Assembly (NCBI GenBank): GCA_034430155.1
Contig: DAOUET010000021.1
Span: forward strand, 1 to 32,709
DNA length: 32,709 nucleotides
DNA from: DAOUET01 sp034430155
Lineage (GTDB): Bacteria; Chloroflexota; Anaerolineae; Anaerolineales; UBA4823
Direction of reading: 5' to 3'
The notes below the pieces were generated by a model. That model had not been told where the DNA came from and ran no database searches. It worked only from the letters and a program-made list of their open reading frames with translations. This document shows, piece by piece, positions 1 through 8,131 of the stretch (its first letter is position 1; each line of letters starts with the position of its first letter). The translations under genes were made by a program, and so were the position numbers.

Positions 1-1
1 C

Positions 2-97
2 CTCTTTTACCACTTCCTAGCGATTGATGTCCGGTGCAAAAGCTGGTTCACCCATCACACCAAAGTCGATTATCAGGAATTCAAGGCATTTTTTTGA
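2..97 (+). pseudogene. C-terminal tail of an unidentified protein, cut by the window edge
   Basis: An open frame enters from the left edge and stops with TGA at 95-97. It encodes about 31 residues rich in aromatic and charged residues (FYHFLAIDVRCKSWF, then VDYQEFKAFF). I do not recognise the family. The stop overlaps the -35 box proposed for the next gene. It could be the end of an intact gene that starts outside the window, or another fragment in this decayed stretch. Confidence 0.35.
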
Positions 98-122
98 TCA
101 ACTCCTTAGAATGGCCTATAAT
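94..122 (+). promoter_or_regulatory. Promoter of the LuxR-type fragment, apparently leaderless
   Basis: TTGATC (94-99), a 17-base spacer and a perfect TATAAT (117-122). The ATG at 129 lies where transcription would be expected to start, and no Shine-Dalgarno sequence precedes it, so the mRNA would be leaderless. The promoter now drives only a truncated gene. Confidence 0.5.
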
Positions 123-128
123 TGATCT

Positions 129-261
129 ATGTCTACGGCAATTTTAGCCACTAAACTTTATATCCCCCCACCTCGGTCTAAAATTGTCCTGCGCTCCCGC
201 CTGATCGAGCGGCTGAACGAGGGCATGCACTGTAAACTGACCCTCATCTCTCCCCCAACCG
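129..261 (+). pseudogene. N-terminal fragment of a MalT-like LuxR-family regulator
   Basis: The first ~43 residues begin MSTAILATKLYIPPPRSK and continue LRSRLIERLNEG to LTLISPP. This is the characteristic start of large MalT-type (STAND ATPase) LuxR regulators, which are common in Chloroflexi. In those proteins it leads into a P-loop of the type APAGFGKTT. Here the sequence diverges just before the P-loop, and the rest of the frame (to a stop at 354-356) matches nothing in the family. A full protein would have roughly 900 residues, so this is a remnant of about 5%. The junction falls near 250-262, where the tail of an opposite-strand metallophosphoesterase begins. That implies a deletion or rearrangement joining two unrelated genes. 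Confidence 0.7.
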
Positions 262-492
262 CCAGGGCCGATAATCTCGCACCTCCACGGACAGGTTTAC
301 GTGGCTTGCTCCTAACTCAGGAGTTGGACTGTTGTGGACATGACCATGCAGATTGAGCGCTCCCGCCTCGAGGGGTAGGATGGGGCGGTGCGAGAAGATC
401 AGGGTCAATCCTGAGGGAAGGTCCATACGATATGGATCTGACACCAGGGTGATACCCAGTCGCTGATAAAAACAGTATGAAAGATGCAGCCC
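244..492 (-). pseudogene. C-terminal fragment of a calcineurin-like metallophosphoesterase
   Basis: Minus-strand open frame of about 82 codons without a proper start; the upstream in-frame stop is at 493-495. It reads FYQRLGITLVSDPYRM, then LTLIFSHRPIL, LNLHGHVHNS and HVNLSVEV.DYRPWRLGE. The SHxP and NLHGHxH motifs (metal-ligand histidines) and the closing N(L/V)SVE..xYRP block are typical of the C-terminal third of small bacterial metallophosphoesterases. The N-terminal GDxH and GDxxD motifs are missing. The fragment meets the truncated LuxR-type gene at its 3' end. It is a gene remnant, not a functional enzyme. Confidence 0.65.
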
Positions 493-636
493 TCAGTTGT
501 CACATGGCATGCCTGAGCATAGACTACTGTATGAGCGGAAAACTGTCTTCTATAAAAATATCACTCATTTATGTAGTATGATGAGGCAAAAAACGTGACT
601 GAGTTTTTGTATAAACTTGTACAGGGTAGTCTATCA

Positions 637-1302
637 TTACAACGCAAAGTCCGGTGAGAGAGTAGCCAGTTGAGCGAATTTTAATTTGCGATGAGAGCGA
701 TAAGCGACGAAATTTCGTTTTTGGTAGTAGCGGTCACGCAGCAAGGCAGCAGAAACGTCAAAGACGGGTGTAGGCAAGACACTGGCACGCAAAAACCGGA
801 TCTGGTAGAGCCTGAGGGCAGGAGCAAGTTGCTGAAAGCGGATTCTCAAGCGAACCAGGAAATGATGAGCAAGAGAGACGAAGAGCATATGATGGTGCCA
901 ACCCAACCAACTACGTATCTCGTAATGGTCAAAGCCGACTTCGCATTTGGCTTCTTCGAAGATGGTCTCAATTGGCCAGCGCATGCCACTGATCCGCACG
1001 AACTCGCTCAAGGGCGTGTTAGCAGGGCCGTTGCTGAAGTAGTATTTGATCAGGCAGGGTCGTCGAGATTACGGCGGATGATCAGCCAGAGCTCACCTGC
1101 TAATTTGAAGGAAGCTTTTGCGTTCGCGAATCAAGTCGATGCGGGTGTAGTCAAGATTAACGAGCCGACCACGGGTCTCGCGCTCAACGCTCCCTTCGGC
1201 AGATTCAAACAATCGAGCGCCAATACCTTCAAGAAACAGGGACAAGCCGCAATGGATTTTTATACCCACACCAAAACAATCTATGTGAACCATGGATAAC
1301 AT
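637..1302 (-). pseudogene. Decayed DDE transposase (IS701/IS4-like), C-terminal half, frameshifted
   Basis: The 3' part (1011-637) reads ISGMRWPIETIFEEAK, then HYEIRSWLGWHHHM and ends RNFVAYRSHRKLKFAQ. This is the conserved end of IS701-like DDE transposases, including the catalytic Glu region in RWPIE..FEEAK. Read further upstream, the frame gives KYYFSNGPANTPLSEF. The preceding segment LWLIIRRNLDDPA lies in another frame, so at least one indel has occurred near 1060. A third frame (1302-1093) gives a plausible central part with LVNLDYTRIDL. The N-terminal half is absent. The 5' edge overlaps the start codon of the dehydratase at 1292, so the element or its decay probably replaced that gene's original upstream region. 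Confidence 0.7.
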
Positions 1303-3181
1303 CTTCGACGTTCAGACCCACGCTTCGGGTCCTGCGGGACGCCTGCCTCTCCAACCCGATTTTTTAAGGGACGCCCCCAGCGGACACATCTTCGGCTGGA
1401 CGCAGGACGCGGCCATGGGATGGAGTTCAGCCGACCTCGGCAAAGACGAATATCTCATCCTGAGCACACAGGGTGGCATACGTGCAGAAGATGGCTTCCC
1501 CATCGCCCTCGGCTATCACACAGGACACTACGAAGTAGGTCTACTCGCGCAGGCTGCAACCAGTGAATTCAAACAACACAACGCCATTCCCTTTGCAGGC
1601 TTCGTCAGCGATCCATGCGATGGACGTACGCAAGGCACCTCAGGCATGATGGACAGCCTCGCCTATCGCAACGATGCTGCGACTGTCCTGCGCAGACTCA
1701 TCCGTTCGTTGCCGACACGCAGAGGCGTGCTCGGCATTGCCACTTGCGACAAAGGCCTGCCTGCGATGATGATCGCCCTCGCCGCACAAAAGTCTTTGCC
1801 GTGCGTCATCGTCCCCGGCGGTGTGACGTTGCTTCCGGAGCAAGGCGAAGATGCAGGGAAAATCCAATCGCTCGGCGCACGTTTTGTGCATGGATTGATC
1901 ACCCTTGAAGAAGCTTCCGACTTGGGATGCCGTGCCTGTGCATCGCCGGGGGGCGGCTGCCAATTTCTCGGGACGGCGGCAACCAGTCAGGTTGTAGCAG
2001 AGGCGCTGGGATTGGCTGTGACGCATTCCGCTTTGGCACCGTCGGGTCAGGAAATCTGGCTCGACGTGGCAAAGCGATCCGCGCGTGCATTGATGGAGAT
2101 GTCAGCGCAAAACCTCACCACCGGCGACATTCTCACGGAAGACTCCATCCACAACGCCATGGTTACACACGCCGCGTTTGGCGGAAGCACAAATTTACTG
2201 TTGCACATCCCTGCAATTGCGCATGCTGCGAAACTCCCGCGCCCCGCCGTGGACGATTGGTCACGCGTCAATCGCTCCACGCCACGTTTGGTGGATGTAA
2301 TGCCGAACGGACCAACAGGCTATGGAACCGTGCAGGTCTTCCTTGCAGGCGGTGTGCCTGAAGTGATGCTGAATTTGCGAGAGCTGGGATTATTGAAACT
2401 CAACGCCCGCACTGTAAACGGCAACGTAGTAGGCGAAGCGCTTGAAGAATGGGAACACAGTGAACGTCGCGTAAAACTTCGCGAACGACTTCAGGAACTG
2501 GATGATGTTGATCCCGACGATGTGATCATGAATCCAACGAAAGCACGGCGGCGTGGGTTGACGAGCACGATCACATTCCTCACAGGTAACCTGGCGCCAC
2601 AGGGAGCCGTGATCAAAAGCACCGCCATCGATCCGAGCGTTGTCGACGCGGATGGCGTCTATCGCAAAACAGGTCCCGCCCGCGTGTTCACGAGCGAGCG
2701 TGCCGCAATCGCCGCGGTCAAAGGCTTGAGCGAAAATCCCGTCAAGGTAGGCGACATCATCGCGCTGATCGGCTGCGGTCCGATGGGCACAGGTATGGAA
2801 GAGACCTATCAGCTCACATCCGCATTGAAGTACTTACCTCATGGCAGAACCATCGCGCTCATCACCGATGCGCGCTTCAGCGGCATCAGCACAGGCGCGT
2901 GCATCGGTCACGTGGGACCCGAGGCACTGGCGGGAGGTCCGCTTGGAAAGCTGCGGGATGGCGATACGATCCGGATCATTGTTGATCGAGTCAATCTTTC
3001 GGGAAGCATAGATGTGCTCAACGTTGATTTGGACTCCCGCTCACCTCATCCCGAGTTGAAGCTGAATCCTGACCTGCCAGAGGATACTCGTCTATGGGCA
3101 GCTCTGCAAAACGTCAGCGGCGGCACATGGGGTGGATGTGTGTACGATGCAGATACAATCCTTGAGAAGTTAGCTTCGTAG
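1292..3181 (+). CDS. yjhG: D-xylonate dehydratase, YjhG/YagF type (IlvD/Edd family)
   Basis: 629 residues, close to the ~655 of E. coli YjhG. It would convert D-xylonate to 2-keto-3-deoxy-D-xylonate in the cytosol. Family blocks are conserved throughout: FVSDPCDGRTQGT, IATCDKGLPA, SPGGGCQFLGTA, HAAFGGSTNLLLHIPAIAH, GPMGTGMEETYQ and ARFSGISTGACIGHVGPEAL. The cysteines near residues 109, 152 and 223 are the expected Fe-S cluster ligands. The N-terminus is about 10-15 residues shorter than in YjhG, and ATG 1292 lies inside the transposase remnant with no clear ribosome binding site. The native start may therefore have been lost. The gene lies upstream of an FAH-family gene in the same direction, forming a pentonate-degradation pair. 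The family call is firm. The exact sugar acid (xylonate rather than another pentonate) is inferred from the family and from the xylan context. Confidence 0.9.
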   Translation: MDNIFDVQTHASGPAGRLPLQPDFLRDAPSGHIFGWTQDAAMGWSSADLGKDEYLILSTQGGIRAEDGFPIALGYHTGHYEVGLLAQAATSEFKQHNAIPFAGFVSDPCDGRTQGTSGMMDSLAYRNDAATVLRRLIRSLPTRRGVLGIATCDKGLPAMMIALAAQKSLPCVIVPGGVTLLPEQGEDAGKIQSLGARFVHGLITLEEASDLGCRACASPGGGCQFLGTAATSQVVAEALGLAVTHSALAPSGQEIWLDVAKRSARALMEMSAQNLTTGDILTEDSIHNAMVTHAAFGGSTNLLLHIPAIAHAAKLPRPAVDDWSRVNRSTPRLVDVMPNGPTGYGTVQVFLAGGVPEVMLNLRELGLLKLNARTVNGNVVGEALEEWEHSERRVKLRERLQELDDVDPDDVIMNPTKARRRGLTSTITFLTGNLAPQGAVIKSTAIDPSVVDADGVYRKTGPARVFTSERAAIAAVKGLSENPVKVGDIIALIGCGPMGTGMEETYQLTSALKYLPHGRTIALITDARFSGISTGACIGHVGPEALAGGPLGKLRDGDTIRIIVDRVNLSGSIDVLNVDLDSRSPHPELKLNPDLPEDTRLWAALQNVSGGTWGGCVYDADTILEKLAS

Positions 3182-3194
3182 TAACTACTCTGCG

Positions 3195-3271
3195 TCACAT
3201 GCGCAGGCACTGGTGCTTGTCGCAGTGCATGTGAGTGCACTGTGGGTCAGTCGTTTGATAAGGGACGACTG
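3195..3271 (+). promoter_or_regulatory. Two stem-loops between dehydratase and FAH gene
   Basis: The first pairs TCACATGC (3195-3202) with GCATGTGA (3227-3234) and contains an inner CACTG/CAGTG pair. The second pairs CAGTCGT (3248-3254) with ACGACTG (3265-3271). Neither is followed by a T tract, so they are more likely mRNA-stability or processing structures than terminators. Confidence 0.4.
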
Positions 3272-3301
3272 AATTCGTTATTACATTTTAGGAGATGTCC
3301 C

Positions 3302-4114
3302 GTGCTACTCACCAAACATAAAACTCCAAACGGATCACGCTGGGCAGTGGATGGTCATTTTCTGCCGCCAAGCCTGAACCTGACCACGCTGCTCGAGATG
3401 ACGCGCGGGACCATGTTCGAAATGTTGGAAAAACTATCCGGCAACGAATCAGCTTCGGGCGAGGAGGAAGCGCCGATCGATCCACAGCAGGAAGTGTGGG
3501 CGGCGGGAGTCACTTATTTACAAAGCCGCGAGGCACGAAAGGCCGAATCCAGCGTCGCGGATATGTATCAGAAAGTCTATGAGGCGGAGCGACCGGAGAT
3601 CTTTTCCAAATCCATGGGGTGGCGCGTTTCAGGCAACGGCGGACCCATCCGCATCCGCATGGATAGTAGTTGGAATGTACCGGAACCGGAATTGGTGCTG
3701 GTCATTAATTGTTACCGAGAGATCGTGGGCTATTGTGCGGGGAACGACGTCTCCTCGCGCGATATCGAAGGGGAGAACCCGCTCTACCTGCCACAGGCGA
3801 AGATCTATAACGGCTCGTGCGCATTGGGACATGGTATTTTGTTGTGCGAACCCGGGATGATCCAGAATCTTCCCATCCGCATGGAAATCCGACGAGCAGA
3901 TGAAACGATCTTCAACGCTGAAGCAAGTACCGCCTCCATGAAGCGAATGATGCCTGAACTGGTCGAGTTTCTCACACGCGAATTGGATTTCCCACAGGGT
4001 GTCTTTTTGATGACTGGAACCTGCCTCGTCCCTAATAACTTCACATTGCAGATGGAGGATGTGGTCATCATTCAGGTGGGCGAAATGAAGATCGAAAATA
4101 AAGTTCAGATATAG
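3302..4114 (+). CDS. FAH-family protein, probable 2-keto-3-deoxypentonate dehydratase
   Basis: 270 residues from GTG 3302, chosen because AGGAG lies 7-8 bases upstream. The frame is open further up to a GTG at 3242, but with no ribosome binding site there. The fumarylacetoacetate-hydrolase fold is recognisable: AAGVTYLQSREAR (entry to the catalytic domain), the metal-ligand EPELVLVI, GNDVSSRDIEGENPLYLPQAK, and the closing GTCLVPNNFTLQ.EDVV. GVTY..S..AR resembles KdaD-type enzymes, which dehydrate 2-keto-3-deoxy-D-arabinonate (or xylonate) to 2-oxoglutarate semialdehyde in the Weimberg/Dahms-type oxidative pentose route. The neighbouring xylonate dehydratase makes exactly that substrate, which supports the assignment. 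A hydrolase or other FAH activity cannot be excluded from sequence alone. Confidence 0.75.
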   Translation: MLLTKHKTPNGSRWAVDGHFLPPSLNLTTLLEMTRGTMFEMLEKLSGNESASGEEEAPIDPQQEVWAAGVTYLQSREARKAESSVADMYQKVYEAERPEIFSKSMGWRVSGNGGPIRIRMDSSWNVPEPELVLVINCYREIVGYCAGNDVSSRDIEGENPLYLPQAKIYNGSCALGHGILLCEPGMIQNLPIRMEIRRADETIFNAEASTASMKRMMPELVEFLTRELDFPQGVFLMTGTCLVPNNFTLQMEDVVIIQVGEMKIENKVQI

Positions 4115-4124
4115 GAAGAATGCA

Positions 4125-4214
4125 ATGACCGAATTGACTCAAGTAGGTCTGATCACGCAGATCGAGCAACTTGTGGTGTCGTACCGGCAGCTGGTTCTCT
4201 GGTCCCTTGGGTAG
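4125..4214 (+). pseudogene. Third gene of the pentonate operon, cut off after 29 codons
   Basis: ATG 4125 follows the FAH stop by 10 bases and is preceded by GGAAG, so it starts like a genuine next operon gene. It reads MTELTQVGLITQIEQL and stops at TAG 4212-4214. The family is not recognisable from 29 residues. In a complete oxidative pentose pathway an oxoglutarate-semialdehyde dehydrogenase would be expected here, but the N-terminus does not look like one. The gene is probably truncated by rearrangement. Confidence 0.4.
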
Positions 4215-4406
4215 TCTGGCTTTGGCATCAAAGGCGGCGCGACAATCGCTTATATCCACCCGTATCTTTCGGAATCGGGTGCCGAGATGGTTGCAGCGCG
4301 GCGTTAGCAGACGATTTTCTGAGCTCAAGGCCGGTTCTGGCAAAGCAACGTGATCTCGTCCCGCCCACCAGCGGGTACGCCGACCATTGGGCACTTGAAA
4401 AAGGAA
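4215..4406. other. Gene-debris spacer between pentonate operon and kinase
   Basis: There is no intact gene. A plus-strand open frame at 4215-4307 (SGFGIKGGATIAYIHPYL, ending EMVAARR) looks protein-like but has no start. It may be the 3' end of a gene whose middle was deleted together with that of the 29-codon fragment just upstream. No terminator with a T tract was seen between the converging pentonate operon and kinase genes. Confidence 0.3.
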
Positions 4407-5936
4407 TTAGGATTTTAAAATGGAAGCCAGTCGATCCAAATAAAGTTGCAGGGCAGGGAATAGGGGGCGATATACTTCCTCGAACAAACGGTTGTAAAAA
4501 GCATGGTCTAATGCATCTGGCTCAATCGGTTGCGGGAGAATATGGGTCATTTCTTGAGCAGCTTCGCGAGCGTTTGCATAACAGCCCACCGCAGTAGCTG
4601 CCAGAATGCCTGCTCCGAGCGCCGTAGTCTCTGTCGTGGTAGCACGAAAGACTGGTTTATTGGTAATGTCCGCAACAATTTGACACCAAAGATCGTTTTG
4701 TGCACCGCCGCCCATTGCAATATAACGCTTCACAGGCTGTCCCAGTGCTTTTTCCACGCCCAGCGTACCCAGACACTGTTCGAAGGCCACACCCTCCAGA
4801 ATGGCCCGGTAAAGATGAGGCAATCGATGAAAACCGCGCCAACCAACAATAATGCCGCTGGCAAACGGATCCCAGTAAGGACCAAGCACGCTGTTCCAAT
4901 ATGGAACTACTACCAGACCGGCGCTGCCGGGCGGCACTGCACTGGCTGCTTGATCATAAAAATTCTGAAGATTGGCAACATCCTGACCCGGCTGGCCGGC
5001 AATCTTTTCCATAAACCAGGCAACAATATAACCACCGCCGAGTTGAACTGTCTCCAGTAAATAGGATCCAGGAACCCCACCTGTCATCGTTCGAAAAGCG
5101 GGATCGAAGATATATTGATCGCTGAATGTTCCCGAAATAACCGATGTTCCCATTGACAAATATGCATCACCAGGAGAAGTAATATTGACCCCCAATCCAC
5201 TTGCCTGCCCATCACCAATGCCCGCTACCACTGGCAATCCTACGGGCAGGCCACAAGCTTCCGCAGCAGCTGGGATAAGAGAGCCAATGATGGTTCCCGG
5301 TGGGTGTACTTCAGGAAGTTGGTCGAGCCGGATATCGATTTGATCTAGCAGAGACTCGGCCCAACAGTTGTTCTGTATATCGAACAACCCAGTTGGGTCA
5401 GCAGAACCCCAGCCAGTCCGGTATGAACCTGTTAAACGGTGAACCAGAAATGCATGCACATCCACGTATTTGGATGTTTGGGCAAATACATCAGCTCTGT
5501 GCGCCTTAAGCCAAGCGATTTTCGCAATGGTCAAATTGACTGAGAGTTTTTTACCGGTCAGGCGGTGGAATTTGTCCCTCCCCAGAGTTTGTTCCAGAAA
5601 TGGCAGGAGTTCGCGCGCCCTTTCATCCATCCAAAGGATGCCATTGATCAATGGGCGATCATGCTCGTCAAGCGGGACAAATGTCTCACGTTGGTGCGCG
5701 ATGCAAAGAGCCTTCAGTCGTCTATCCTCTACTTGACTCACGGCCTGTCGAATCGCGTGAGTCATGGATTCCCACCAGGATTCAGCAAGTTGTTCATGCC
5801 AGGCAGGCTGAGGAGCCAACAGGGCAAGAGGGCTGCAGCCTTTGGCAATAGATGTGCCGCGACAATCCCATACGATCGCCTTACAAGCGGTTGTACTGGA
5901 ATCGAGACCCAGGACCAAAGGGGATAGGTCTTTCAT
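4407..5936 (-). CDS. xylB: Xylulokinase-like FGGY carbohydrate kinase
   Basis: 509 residues from ATG 5936. It would phosphorylate D-xylulose (or a related pentulose) with ATP in the cytosol. FGGY features are complete: LGLDSSTTACKAIVWD at the N-terminus, AWHEQ.AESWWE, GILWMDERA, the GIGDGQASGLG phosphate region, and the C-terminal AMGGGAQNDLWCQI and TETTALGAGILAA. The frame stays open for 14 codons further upstream, but those lie in IS sequence. The native start is the ATG regenerated at the insertion site. The gene is downstream of, and co-directional with, the LacI regulator, with an IS5-like element now between them. AAGAGGT of the IS end sits 4 bases before the ATG and can act as a ribosome binding site. 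Substrate specificity within FGGY is inferred from context. Confidence 0.88.
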   Translation of the reverse strand: MKDLSPLVLGLDSSTTACKAIVWDCRGTSIAKGCSPLALLAPQPAWHEQLAESWWESMTHAIRQAVSQVEDRRLKALCIAHQRETFVPLDEHDRPLINGILWMDERARELLPFLEQTLGRDKFHRLTGKKLSVNLTIAKIAWLKAHRADVFAQTSKYVDVHAFLVHRLTGSYRTGWGSADPTGLFDIQNNCWAESLLDQIDIRLDQLPEVHPPGTIIGSLIPAAAEACGLPVGLPVVAGIGDGQASGLGVNITSPGDAYLSMGTSVISGTFSDQYIFDPAFRTMTGGVPGSYLLETVQLGGGYIVAWFMEKIAGQPGQDVANLQNFYDQAASAVPPGSAGLVVVPYWNSVLGPYWDPFASGIIVGWRGFHRLPHLYRAILEGVAFEQCLGTLGVEKALGQPVKRYIAMGGGAQNDLWCQIVADITNKPVFRATTTETTALGAGILAATAVGCYANAREAAQEMTHILPQPIEPDALDHAFYNRLFEEVYRPLFPALQLYLDRLASILKS

Positions 5937-5937
5937 T

Positions 5938-6819
5938 AGACCTCTTGCATAAGTATTGAATGTGCCATAATAGGGCACATGAGATACGAGACCATCAAAA
6001 CACTAAAGGATAGTGATTTCAAACGATTGACCGGTGTTAGCCGAGGCATCTTCGAAAAGATGTTGGCAGTCTTGGAGAGGGACCTGCGCAATTTTAGCAA
6101 GCCTCCCAAGCTGAGCCGAGCGGATCAACTGCTGATGACCTTGATGTACTGGCGTGAGTATCGGACCGAGTTTCATATTGGGGTTGCCTAAGGCGTGAGC
6201 GAAGCGACCGTGTGTCGGACGATCCAGAAGGTTGAAGATGCATTGATGAAATCGGGTGAATTCCGGCTGCCAGGCAGAAAGGCGTTACAGCCCAGTGACA
6301 CCTTGATTGAAGTGGTCCTGATGGATGCCACCGAGCAACAGGTTGAACGGCCTAAAAAAAGCAACGCCGGCACTACAGCGGAAAAAAGAAGCGACATACT
6401 CAGAAAGCGCAATTGATTGTGAACCAGAAAACGCAAGCCATCCTCGCGATCGCCTTTACCCAGGGCAGCCAACATGACTTTGCGCTGCTCAAAGCCAGCC
6501 GATGCAGCTTGGCAAAGCATATCTATTGCCTGGCCGACACGGGTTATCTGGGCATCCATCATCTGCATGAAAACAGCCAAATCCCAGCCAAGCGCTCGAA
6601 GCTTCATCCGTTGACTCCAGAACAAAAAGCCAGCAATCGTCAACTGTCTCATGAGCGCATTCTGGTTGAAAACATCATCCAGCGGCTGAAGATCTTTCGC
6701 ATTTTATCGGAACGGTACCGAAACCGCCGCAAACGATTTTTACTCCGGTTCAATCTCATCGCTGCAATCCATAACCTCGAACTTGCTTCTGTTTCATGAC
6801 CGACTATTGCAAGAGGTCT
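5938..6819 (+). mobile_element. IS5-family insertion sequence with ATT target duplication
   Basis: 882 bp bounded by inverted ends: AGACCTCTTGCA at 5938-5949 and its complement TGCAAGAGGTCT at 6808-6819. It is flanked by ATT on both sides (5935-5937 and 6820-6822). It carries one transposase reading frame in three pieces. The insertion point is the start codon of the downstream kinase gene. Joining the flanks restores GACAGATAATGAAAGACC, which contains the original ATG. Confidence 0.8.
5979..6799 (+). pseudogene. IS5-family transposase, inactivated by a stop codon and a frameshift
   Basis: Three consecutive segments make one IS5-type transposase of about 272 residues. Segment 1 starts MRYETIKTLKDSDFKRLTG and ends EFHIGVA at TAA 6189-6191. 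The frame continues at once with GVSEATVCRTIQKVEDAL, so the TAA replaces one codon (probably Tyr). Segment 2 carries the first catalytic Asp in VVLMDATEQQVERP. It reaches A7 at 6354-6360, where a -1 shift gives KQRRHYSGKKKRHTQKAQ and joins the last segment (LADTGYLGI, then the catalytic Glu region HERILVENIIQRLK). The A7 run could be a programmed slippery site as in other IS5 members, but the internal stop makes this copy non-autonomous. The start ATG 5979 lies just inside the left inverted end. Confidence 0.8.
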
Positions 6820-6971
6820 ATTATCTGTCTTGTCACTTTCCGCGTCAAGATCCGAACACTCTTCTATGCTCGGTTTGGTTCTGGCTCGTACGGTTAGGAA
6901 ATGACTGTAAACCAACGAACTATAGGAGTCTATTCATGGCGCGGATCAACCGGGATGGTAGCGGCAAGCGC

Positions 6972-8039
6972 CTAAAGCCTACCCTGTAGAGGTTTTTCTC
7001 GGGGCGGAGCAGCGGATTGCCGCACCAGGATGTTTCCAAGCAGAACTGTTTTGGCAGGCGGAATCCCCTTATCTAGAGTCAGGTTGTGAAGTATTAAAAC
7101 CGCAGTCTTCCCTAAATTGTACTTGGGAACACTGAAGGTGGTTAAAGGAGGGGTGCTATACGCGCTATCCCTCACATCGTCAATTCCGACCACAGAAATG
7201 TCATCAGGGCAAACTAACCCTGCATCCTTGACCGCCTCCATCGCCCCAAAAGCCGCCCGGTCGCTCACGGCAAAAACAGCCGTCGGTGGCTCGGGAAGGG
7301 CGATGAGTTTTTGCATCTGCACGTACCCTTTTCTGGGGTTACCAGAGACGGGGCTCGGTTGGAGGCTGGGGTCAAGCGGCAAACAATTTTCCAGCATGGC
7401 GATGCGGTAACCGCGCATTCGATCGCGGAGGCTGCTGTATTTATCCGATCCACCGAGTGCGCCGATCCGCCGGTGCCCCAGCTGGATTAGATACTCCGTC
7501 ATGACGCGCCCGGCCGTAAAGTTATCGGCGGTCACCGAATGGATGGGGAAACCTTGAATGTTCTCCACCAGAACCAACGGAATACCGGCTTCGGCGAGCT
7601 TCCGGATGATGTTGGGAGTGATATCACCGTCGTTTGCAATGATCAGCCCATTCACATCGCGCCCCATCAACTCGCGAATGCTACTGAGGGGATCAATTGC
7701 CGGGCGATAGACATGCAGTAACACCTGGTAACCCAACTCATACGCGGTTTCCTCGATTCCTGAGACAATTCGAAGGTAAAATCCCTCGCTCCGTGAGGCT
7801 TCGGACAGCGATTCCATCAGAAGCCCAATGATTTCAGTTTCCACACCCGATTTTTTACGTCCCCCTGTTATATAATTGAGCTCTTTAATGACCTTCAGAA
7901 CCCTCTCACGCCTGTCATGACTCACCCCCGGCTTTCTGTTAACCACCAGCGAAACGGTCGAAAGAGAGACGCCCGCGGCAGCAGCGACATCGCGCATCGT
8001 CGGCGCTTTAAGGTGTGTAACCCTGGTATCATCGATCAT
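6972..8039 (-). CDS. LacI-family transcriptional regulator
   Basis: 355 residues. The N-terminal helix-turn-helix is TMRDVAAAAGVSLSTVSLVVN (about residues 14-34), followed by the hinge region RRERVLKVIKELNYI. A periplasmic-binding-like sugar domain follows: IIGLLMESL, GLIIANDGDI, PLVLVENI, VTADNFTAGRVMTEYL, RIGALGG and VVGIDDVRDSAYSTPPLTTF. It is divergent from the binding-protein operon that begins near 8450, and upstream of the kinase on the same strand. It is therefore the natural candidate to control both, with a pentose or oligosaccharide as inducer. ATG 8037-8039 is preceded by GGGGAGG at a spacing of about 11, and that sequence sits in the loop of an inverted repeat. Confidence 0.9.
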   Translation of the reverse strand: MIDDTRVTHLKAPTMRDVAAAAGVSLSTVSLVVNRKPGVSHDRRERVLKVIKELNYITGGRKKSGVETEIIGLLMESLSEASRSEGFYLRIVSGIEETAYELGYQVLLHVYRPAIDPLSSIRELMGRDVNGLIIANDGDITPNIIRKLAEAGIPLVLVENIQGFPIHSVTADNFTAGRVMTEYLIQLGHRRIGALGGSDKYSSLRDRMRGYRIAMLENCLPLDPSLQPSPVSGNPRKGYVQMQKLIALPEPPTAVFAVSDRAAFGAMEAVKDAGLVCPDDISVVGIDDVRDSAYSTPPLTTFSVPKYNLGKTAVLILHNLTLDKGIPPAKTVLLGNILVRQSAAPPREKPLQGRL

Positions 8040-8043
8040 GATG

Positions 8044-8065
8044 TTTCATTCCTCCCCGAATGAAA
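8044..8065 (-). promoter_or_regulatory. Inverted repeat enclosing the LacI ribosome binding site
   Basis: TTTCATTC (8044-8051) and GAATGAAA (8058-8065) are perfect 8-base arms around a 6-base centre. In the lacI mRNA the centre is GGGGAG, the Shine-Dalgarno sequence. The element could be a LacI-type operator for autoregulation or an mRNA hairpin affecting translation. I cannot decide between these. Confidence 0.4.
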
Positions 8066-8131
8066 ATCGATCCGAGGTGATCAGTTCATATTCGGAGAGG
8101 TAGAATACCACATTTTAATAAAACAGATTAT

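Noticed and set aside
691..1299. 202-codon plus-strand open frame before the dehydratase
   Set aside because: Antisense of the transposase remnant. The minus-strand translation carries recognised transposase motifs; this one carries none.
4068..4394. 108-codon minus-strand frame across the FAH gene end
   Set aside because: Overlaps the well-supported FAH coding end antisense and has no recognisable domain.
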